From NCBI GenBank assembly GCA_014381795.1, contig JACNKY010000273.1, forward strand, positions 1 to 11,698: a DNA stretch of 11,698 nucleotides, in the 5' to 3' direction. This document shows positions 7,509 to 11,698 of the stretch, piece after piece; position 1 is the first letter of the stretch, and every line of letters starts with the position of its first letter. The notes under the pieces are model-generated. The model saw only the letters and a list, made by a program, of their open reading frames with translations. It was not told the origin of the DNA and ran no database searches. The stretch comes from Pseudomonadota bacterium (GTDB lineage: Bacteria > SAR324 > NAC60-12). Both the position numbers and the translations under genes were made by a program.

Positions 7509-7514
7509 GGAGGA
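7509..7514 (+). promoter_or_regulatory. Strong ribosome binding site of the short leading ORF
   Basis: GGAGGA lies 10 nt before the ATG at 7525 and 7 nt before an in-frame TTG at 7522. It is the best Shine-Dalgarno match in the operon and points to the short ORF rather than to lutB, whose ATG is nearly 90 nt further on. Confidence 0.65.
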
Positions 7515-7524
7515 AATTAATTTG

Positions 7525-7608
7525 ATGGCTGAAGATTTTCAAAATAATTTTGACGAAGAGTTTCCCAGGATCACTGACATAATAATTGCAGGAATATCAA
7601 ATGAATAA
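7525..7608 (+). CDS. 27-aa ORF overlapping the start of lutB
   Basis: Reads MAEDFQNNFDEEFPRITDII followed by IAGISNE, an acidic peptide with a short hydrophobic end. It matches no family I know. Support for translation is the GGAGGA at 7509-7514 and the way it ends: its stop lies inside ATGAATAA, giving an 8-nt overlap with lutB, exactly the same junction sequence and overlap as between lutB and lutC. This suggests translational coupling, with ribosomes finishing this ORF and restarting on lutB. The frame is open further upstream to 7447, but without an ATG. It could be a leader peptide, a small protein, or the tail of a decayed gene. Confidence 0.5.
   Translation: MAEDFQNNFDEEFPRITDIIIAGISNE
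7590..7593 (+). promoter_or_regulatory. Ribosome binding site that fixes the lutB start
   Basis: AGGA, 7 nt before the ATG at 7601, selects that start over the in-frame TTG at 7586, which would place this site inside the coding region and has no site of its own. Confidence 0.6.
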
Positions 7609-9040
7609 TGAAGTGCTTTCAGCAGAAAAATTTCAGCGAGACACTTTTTCGGCCCTGAACAATCCACAACTACGCCGTAATTTTAAGCGGGCCATGGGCG
7701 GATTGATGGAAAAGCGGCAAGCGGTTTTTGCGGATACTGAGGAGTGGCAACAACTCCGGGAATTGGGACGTTCTATACGTGCGAATGCTTTAAGAAAACT
7801 TCCGGATTTGCTGGAGAAGTTAGAAAGTAACTGCAGAAAAAACGGAATACAGGTTCACTGGGCAGAAAGCATCGATGAGGCAAATGCTCTGGTGCTGGAA
7901 ATCGCGCAGCGTCACGAAGTGAAAAGCGTGGTCAAGGGTAAATCAATGGTTTCCGAGGAAATGGAGTTGAATCATTTTCTGGAACAACACGGGATTGAGG
8001 CACTGGAAGCAGACCTGGGTGAATACATAATTCAAGTTGATCATGAATTGCCGTCACACATCATTATGCCTGCGATTCATAAAAATAAAGAACAAATCGC
8101 TCAGATGTTCCATGAGAAAGTTGATGCTGAGGCGCATGCTGAGACTGCTGAAGAAATGACGGCGCTCGCACGAAAAGTTTTACGGCAGAAATTTTATGAA
8201 GCGGATATGGGCGTTTCCGGAGTTAATATCGCAGTGGCGGAAACCGGAACACTCTGTCTCGTGGAAAACGAAGGCAACGGAAGATTCTGCACTACTCTGC
8301 CACCGGTGCACGTTGCCGTAATGGGTATCGAGAAAGTAGTTGAGCGGTTTGAAGATGTGCCGCCGTTGTTAAGTTTGTTGACACGCTCGGCCACAGGTCA
8401 GGTGATCACAACTTACTTCAACATGATTAGCGGAGTACGTAAATCAGAGGAAAAAGACGGTCCGCATGAAGTGCATTTGATTTTGCTCGATAACGGACGT
8501 TCCAGTATGCACGCCGATTCTTTGTTACAGGAAACCTTGCTCTGCATCCGCTGCGGTGCTTGCATGAATCATTGTCCGGTTTATTCCCGCATTGGCGGTC
8601 ACGCCTATGACACAACCTATCCCGGTCCCATCGGTAAAATTCTCACCCCGCAAATGAAAGGCCTCCACAAAGCTGGGCATTTGGCAGATGCGTCAAGTTT
8701 GTGCGGTGCCTGTGTTGAAGTCTGTCCTGTGAAAATTCCGATCACAGATATTCTGCTGCGTTTACGTCACGATAAGGTGGAAAAGAAACGAGCAATTCCA
8801 ATTACAGAATCCGGCGGTTGGAAAGCAAAAACGGAAAGTATGGTCTGGAAAAGCTGGGCCATGGTTTTTTCAAATCCGAAACTCTATCGTTTAAAAAGTT
8901 TAGGTATTGCAAAAATGGGAAATTTAGTTCCGGGCTGGCTGCCGGTTCTCCGGAATTGGACCTCTGTCAGAACAACTCCGCGTTTTGCTAAGAAAAGTTT
9001 ACACCAAATGGTACGTGAAGAGGGTATCAGCGATGAATAA
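7601..9040 (+). CDS. lutB: LutB, iron-sulfur LUD-domain protein of lactate utilisation
   Basis: A 479-aa member of the LutB/LldF/YkgF family, the iron-sulfur electron-transfer subunit of the LutABC complex that oxidises L-lactate to pyruvate. The N-terminal half is a LUD domain (GKSMVSEEMELNHFLE at 113-128; GVSGVNIAVAETGTLCLVEN at 204-223; EGNGR at 224-228). Two ferredoxin-like sites follow: C315, C318, C321, C325 (CIRCGACMNHCPVY) and C368, C371, C375 (LCGACVEVCPVKIP). The C-terminus keeps the family's NWTSVR...F tail (452-462). Length and order agree closely with B. subtilis LutB as I recall it. The ATG at 7601 is chosen because AGGA precedes it at good spacing; a TTG at 7586 would add five residues. 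It overlaps the short ORF upstream and lutC downstream by 8 nt each. No LutA is adjacent, so the usual partner is missing here and the substrate may not be lactate. Confidence 0.93.
   Translation: MNNEVLSAEKFQRDTFSALNNPQLRRNFKRAMGGLMEKRQAVFADTEEWQQLRELGRSIRANALRKLPDLLEKLESNCRKNGIQVHWAESIDEANALVLEIAQRHEVKSVVKGKSMVSEEMELNHFLEQHGIEALEADLGEYIIQVDHELPSHIIMPAIHKNKEQIAQMFHEKVDAEAHAETAEEMTALARKVLRQKFYEADMGVSGVNIAVAETGTLCLVENEGNGRFCTTLPPVHVAVMGIEKVVERFEDVPPLLSLLTRSATGQVITTYFNMISGVRKSEEKDGPHEVHLILLDNGRSSMHADSLLQETLLCIRCGACMNHCPVYSRIGGHAYDTTYPGPIGKILTPQMKGLHKAGHLADASSLCGACVEVCPVKIPITDILLRLRHDKVEKKRAIPITESGGWKAKTESMVWKSWAMVFSNPKLYRLKSLGIAKMGNLVPGWLPVLRNWTSVRTTPRFAKKSLHQMVREEGISDE
9019..9024 (+). promoter_or_regulatory. 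Ribosome binding site that fixes the lutC start
   Basis: AGAGGG inside the 3' end of lutB, 8 nt before the ATG at 9033. It supports this start over the longer in-frame alternative at 8985, which would overlap lutB by 56 nt and add a 16-residue stretch that is lutB sequence read in another frame. Confidence 0.6.
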
Positions 9041-9701
9041 TTCCACCAGCGCACGTAAAAATATTCTTGCAAATCTATGTAAATCTCCTGTCGCAGCAGA
9101 AAAAAATCCACGGAATGATGCAGTAATGGAACGTAAAAGTTGGACAGAGGCAGAGAAAATTCTGCAGTTGAAAAGCATGATGGAAGCGGTTCACACGGAA
9201 GTCATAATTTGTACTGAGAACGACTGGGAAAACACGCTCCGTGCTGTTGTAAAAGAAAAAGAAATCGGCCAGCTCCTTTACGGAAGCAAAACCGCTTTAG
9301 CAGAAAAACTCCGCAATATGCGTCAGCAGACTCCGGACACTATGCCGGAGTTGGTTGATTACAAACAGCCGATTGAAGAAAGCAAGGATCTACTGTTTGA
9401 AATTGACGCAGCAATCACAACAACACGCGGCGGAATTGCAGAAACCGGTTCGCTGATTCTTTGGACCACTCCTGATGAACCGCGGCTGATGTCACTGATT
9501 CCACCGATTCACCTGGCCGTGCTTCATGCGAATACCATCTACAACACTTTTTGGGAAGCTGTCAATAAAGAGCAGTGGAATTCCGATATGCCGACAAACG
9601 CGTTGCTTATTTCCGGACCTTCAAAAACGGCGGATATTGAACAAACCCTGGTTTACGGAGTTCACGGCTGCAAAGAGCTGGTTGTGCTTTTGATACAATA
9701 A
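9033..9701 (+). CDS. lutC: LutC, LUD-domain protein of lactate utilisation
   Basis: A 222-aa protein of the LutC/YkgG/LldG family (LUD domain, DUF162), the small third component of LutABC-type complexes; its exact role in catalysis is not settled. The hallmark segments are ITTTRGGIAETGSLIL (128-143), MSLIPPIHLAVL (153-164) and SGPSKTADIEQTLVYGVHG (194-212), the typical end of the domain. There are no iron-sulfur motifs, as expected. The ATG at 9033 has AGAGGG at 9019-9024 and starts eight bases before the end of lutB within ATGAATAA, so the two are probably translationally coupled. lhgO follows 19 bp after the stop. The N-terminal 30 residues are variable. Confidence 0.9.
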   Translation: MNNSTSARKNILANLCKSPVAAEKNPRNDAVMERKSWTEAEKILQLKSMMEAVHTEVIICTENDWENTLRAVVKEKEIGQLLYGSKTALAEKLRNMRQQTPDTMPELVDYKQPIEESKDLLFEIDAAITTTRGGIAETGSLILWTTPDEPRLMSLIPPIHLAVLHANTIYNTFWEAVNKEQWNSDMPTNALLISGPSKTADIEQTLVYGVHGCKELVVLLIQ

Positions 9702-9720
9702 AGCAAAGAATTTAAGAATA

Positions 9721-10917
9721 ATGCAGCAAACAGACATCATCATCATCGGAGGTGGAATTGTAGGTCTTGCGACTGCATACCAATTCAGCCTGGATTATCC
9801 ACGCCTTAAAATCACTCTGCTGGAAAAGGAACCCAGCCTCGCAATTCACCAAACCGGACACAATTCCGGAGTTTTACACACCGGAATTTACTATAAACCA
9901 GGTTCTCTCAAGGCACTCAATTGCCGTGAAGGGAAATCCAGCATGGAAGAATTTTGCCGGAAAGAGGAGATCGATTTCGAAATTTGCGGAAAAGTGATCG
10001 TCGCTGTTTCGGAAAACGAATTATCTGCGCTCGAGACGATTTATCAACGTGGAAGAACAAACGGTGTACGTTGCGAAATGATTGGCGCAGAAAAACTGCA
10101 CGAGTTGGAACCGCACGTTGCAGGGATTAAAGCGGTGCATGTTCCGGAAGCAGGTATTGTGAATTATGGAAAAGTTTGTGAAAAATTTGCGGAGCAGATA
10201 CGTCAACAGGAAGGTAACGAAATTATTTGCTCAGCAAAGGTGACAGCCATTCGCCAGAAGACTCAACGCATGCTTGTAGAGACTAATAATGGTGAATATG
10301 AGGGACAGTATGTAGTTAACTGCGCTGGTTTGTATGCTGATAAAATCACCGCCATGACTCAAAAACCAGATTCCAAAATTATTCCGTTCCGTGGAGAATA
10401 CTATGAGGTCCGTCCGGAAAAACATCATCTGTGCCGGAATTTGATTTATCCGGTTCCGGATCCTGATTTCCCGTTTTTAGGTGTACATTTTACACGCATG
10501 ATTGACGGTTCTCTGGAATGCGGTCCAAACGCGGTTTTGGCTTTTGCACGTGAAGGTTACACACGTAGCACAGTTAATTTTCTGGAACTCGCGGAAGTTT
10601 TGAGTTATTCCGGATTTATGAAATTTGCGTTAAAATACTGGAAGGCAGGTGCAGGAGAGATGTGGCGTTCGTTCAGTAAAGCTGCTTTTGTCCGTGCGTT
10701 GCAGCGACTGATTCCTGAAATAAACGCAGAAGATCTGGAAGAAGCTCCTGCCGGAATTCGAGCTCAGGCGGTGCTGCCGAATGGTAAGCTTGTAGATGAT
10801 TTTCTGATTCAGGAAAACAAAAACATAATCAATGTTGGGAATGCACCCTCACCTGCGGCGACCTCGTCACTCAATATCGGCAAACACATTGTGGAGATTG
10901 TCGCAAAGAGATTTTGA
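9721..10917 (+). CDS. lhgO: FAD-dependent L-2-hydroxyglutarate oxidase-like protein
   Basis: A 398-aa flavoprotein of the DAO superfamily that best fits LhgO (YgaF), which oxidises L-2-hydroxyglutarate to 2-oxoglutarate and passes electrons to the quinone pool at the inner membrane. The N-terminus has the dinucleotide-binding motif DIIIIGGGIVGLATAY (5-20), ending strand 2 in LLEKE (33-37). LhgO-like segments follow: HQTGHNSGVLHTGIYYKPGS (43-62), VNCAGLYADKI (199-209), FRGEYYEV (223-230), GVHFTRMIDGSLECGPNAV (254-272), AGIRAQAV (344-351) and NAPSPAATSSLNIG (374-387). No membrane segment is seen, so it would be peripheral. It lies 19 bp after lutC and shares its transcript. The Shine-Dalgarno sequence is weak. 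Another 2-hydroxyacid, or a glycerol-3-phosphate-like substrate, cannot be excluded. Its place beside lutBC without lutA is unusual. Confidence 0.88.
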   Translation: MQQTDIIIIGGGIVGLATAYQFSLDYPRLKITLLEKEPSLAIHQTGHNSGVLHTGIYYKPGSLKALNCREGKSSMEEFCRKEEIDFEICGKVIVAVSENELSALETIYQRGRTNGVRCEMIGAEKLHELEPHVAGIKAVHVPEAGIVNYGKVCEKFAEQIRQQEGNEIICSAKVTAIRQKTQRMLVETNNGEYEGQYVVNCAGLYADKITAMTQKPDSKIIPFRGEYYEVRPEKHHLCRNLIYPVPDPDFPFLGVHFTRMIDGSLECGPNAVLAFAREGYTRSTVNFLELAEVLSYSGFMKFALKYWKAGAGEMWRSFSKAAFVRALQRLIPEINAEDLEEAPAGIRAQAVLPNGKLVDDFLIQENKNIINVGNAPSPAATSSLNIGKHIVEIVAKRF

Positions 10918-10928
10918 ACTGCAGGATT

Positions 10929-10960
10929 AAAAAGTGTTTTTGAAGATTTCAGACTTTTTT
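10929..10960. terminator. Probable bidirectional terminator between convergent genes
   Basis: AAAAAGT (10929-10935) pairs with ACTTTTT (10953-10959), with an inner TGAA-GAT-TTCA stem (10941-10951). T-runs fall on the outgoing side for both strands. It lies just after lhgO and just before the end of the opposite-strand glycosyltransferase gene, where a shared terminator is expected. The stem is AT-rich and interrupted, so its strength is uncertain. Confidence 0.5.
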
Positions 10961-10977
10961 ACTTTCTCATCATTTTT

Positions 10978-11698
10978 TTAACTGAGACAACCCTCATTCT
11001 GCCAGCGTAATAAAACTCTTTCCAGTGCATCCAAAGGCAGAAAAAAATTACCACTTTTAGGCGGAACAAAAAACTCATTGTTTGACCAGCCCAGAGAAAA
11101 TAAGTTTTCAAAACAAAATTGTCCGCTGGTACGTAGTGGACGTATTTCTAATATTTTAACATCGGCAGGTGCAAATAAAACATTTGTTAAGCCTGCTCCA
11201 TGTGCCGCGATTACGTGAGAAGCTGAACGGAAAAGCTCGACCTGTTCACGGACACTCATCTGCTCCAGATAAACTTTGCGGAATTTGTGTTCCTTCAGTA
11301 AACCTAAAAATTCCTCCTCATTTGCTAAGTGACGTTTAACCGCTAATTTTCTGGAAACATAAATTCTTTGTTGAGATCTTGATTGATGAGAAGAAAGTTG
11401 AGGGTACATATTTTCCGCAAAAGTTCGGATTTTTTTGATTTTATCCAAATTCCAGTCAGGTGTTTTCATTTCCGGAATTATGAGTTTTTCAACACGAAAA
11501 ACATCTGCAGCTAAAATCTGCACCTCAAAACCTGCTTCTCTGAGAAAATCAACAAACACAAGCGGCATAAATTCCGGAACCAAGACCGGAAATCTGGGAG
11601 AGTCGAGCAAATGTGGCAGCAGATCTGTCAGCAGGTGGTAATAACTGTAAATATGCGGAGAGATTCCTAAATGGTAGGTTCCTTTAAGCATCTGGGCA
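10978..11698 (-). CDS. GT61-family glycosyltransferase (5' partial)
   Basis: The C-terminal 237 or more residues of a glycosyltransferase of the GT61 type (PF04577, DUF563), which transfer sugars such as xylose or GlcNAc in other organisms; bacterial members are usually found with surface polysaccharide genes. Numbering from the M at 11691, features are GISPHIYSYYHLLTDLLPHL (9-28, the family's early His/Asp segment), RIYVSRKLAVKR (109-120), a nucleotide-binding-like stretch ending SASHVIAAHGAGLTNVLFAP (156-175), and LEIRPL (181-186). The frame stays open past this Met to the right edge (A-Q before it), and whole family members are about 350-400 residues, so the N-terminus is probably off the window and the Met internal. 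It is convergent to lhgO and unrelated to it in function. Donor, acceptor and pathway cannot be told from this fragment. Confidence 0.85.
   Translation of the reverse strand, partial: AQMLKGTYHLGISPHIYSYYHLLTDLLPHLLDSPRFPVLVPEFMPLVFVDFLREAGFEVQILAADVFRVEKLIIPEMKTPDWNLDKIKKIRTFAENMYPQLSSHQSRSQQRIYVSRKLAVKRHLANEEEFLGLLKEHKFRKVYLEQMSVREQVELFRSASHVIAAHGAGLTNVLFAPADVKILEIRPLRTSGQFCFENLFSLGWSNNEFFVPPKSGNFFLPLDALERVLLRWQNEGCLS

Larger units (their letters stand above)
7296..7524 (+). promoter_or_regulatory. Upstream region of the lut operon with several inverted repeats
   Basis: About 230 bp with no conventional gene. In order it holds a 10-bp inverted repeat with a long loop (7309-7364), an AT-rich core (about 7380-7450) likely to contain the operon promoter, and a pair of 10-bp inverted motifs (7386-7395 and 7478-7487). 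A smaller TGATAT-N7-ATATCA inverted repeat lies at 7423-7441. A weak candidate promoter is TTTACG (7404-7409), 16 bp, TATTCT (7426-7431). No T-rich terminator for the methyltransferase gene is clear. Confidence 0.45.

Noticed and set aside
7586..7600. TTG start for lutB giving five extra residues.
   Set aside because: The ATG at 7601 has AGGA at proper spacing and reproduces the junction seen at lutC.
8985..9032. Upstream ATG for lutC at 8985.
   Set aside because: It would overlap lutB by 56 nt; the ATG at 9033 has its own ribosome binding site and a normal short overlap.
1..11698. Search for CRISPR arrays, tRNA genes, transposases, phage genes or a defence island around recD.
   Set aside because: No regularly spaced repeats, cloverleaf-like sequence, transposase or nuclease motifs were seen; the genes are mostly metabolic or housekeeping.

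Overview
The window is a moderately AT-rich, gene-dense bacterial chromosome segment with nine recognisable or probable genes, plus two very short ORFs. A RecD subunit of the RecBCD type, a periplasm-directed ankyrin protein and a GT61-type glycosyltransferase all fit a Gram-negative bacterium. I cannot place it in a phylum from the sequence alone. I see no tRNA, rRNA, CRISPR array, insertion sequence or phage gene.

Layout. At the left edge is the C-terminal two thirds of recD (ends 1309), then a secreted ankyrin-repeat protein (1436-2743) and an unrecognised 574-aa protein with an acidic linker (2829-4553). A 318-bp gap without a conventional gene follows; it holds a strong AT-rich hairpin and a 22-codon leucine-rich ORF that may be a leader. 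Then come ilvD (4872-6581) and a class I SAM O-methyltransferase (6630-7295). The gap between these two genes is almost wholly an imperfect inverted repeat. A second gap of about 300 bp carries several inverted repeats and a 27-codon ORF with a good ribosome binding site. That ORF overlaps lutB (7601-9040), which overlaps lutC (9033-9701), followed 19 bp later by an lhgO-type oxidase (9721-10917). A probable bidirectional terminator separates lhgO from a convergent, partial GT61 glycosyltransferase (10978 to the right edge).

How the genes work together. lutB, lutC and lhgO form one tight transcription unit. LutB (two 4Fe-4S sites plus a LUD domain) and LutC (LUD domain) normally work with the cysteine-rich LutA in L-lactate oxidation. 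Here no lutA is next to them, and an FAD-dependent L-2-hydroxyglutarate oxidase-like protein sits in the operon instead. The most interesting reading is a 2-hydroxyacid oxidation module in which the flavoprotein is tied to LutBC. Both ORF junctions at the head of this operon use the same 8-nt overlap, ATGAATAA, which suggests that the short leading ORF is translated and coupled to lutB. ilvD serves valine/isoleucine synthesis and recD serves DNA repair; neither has an obvious functional link to its neighbours.
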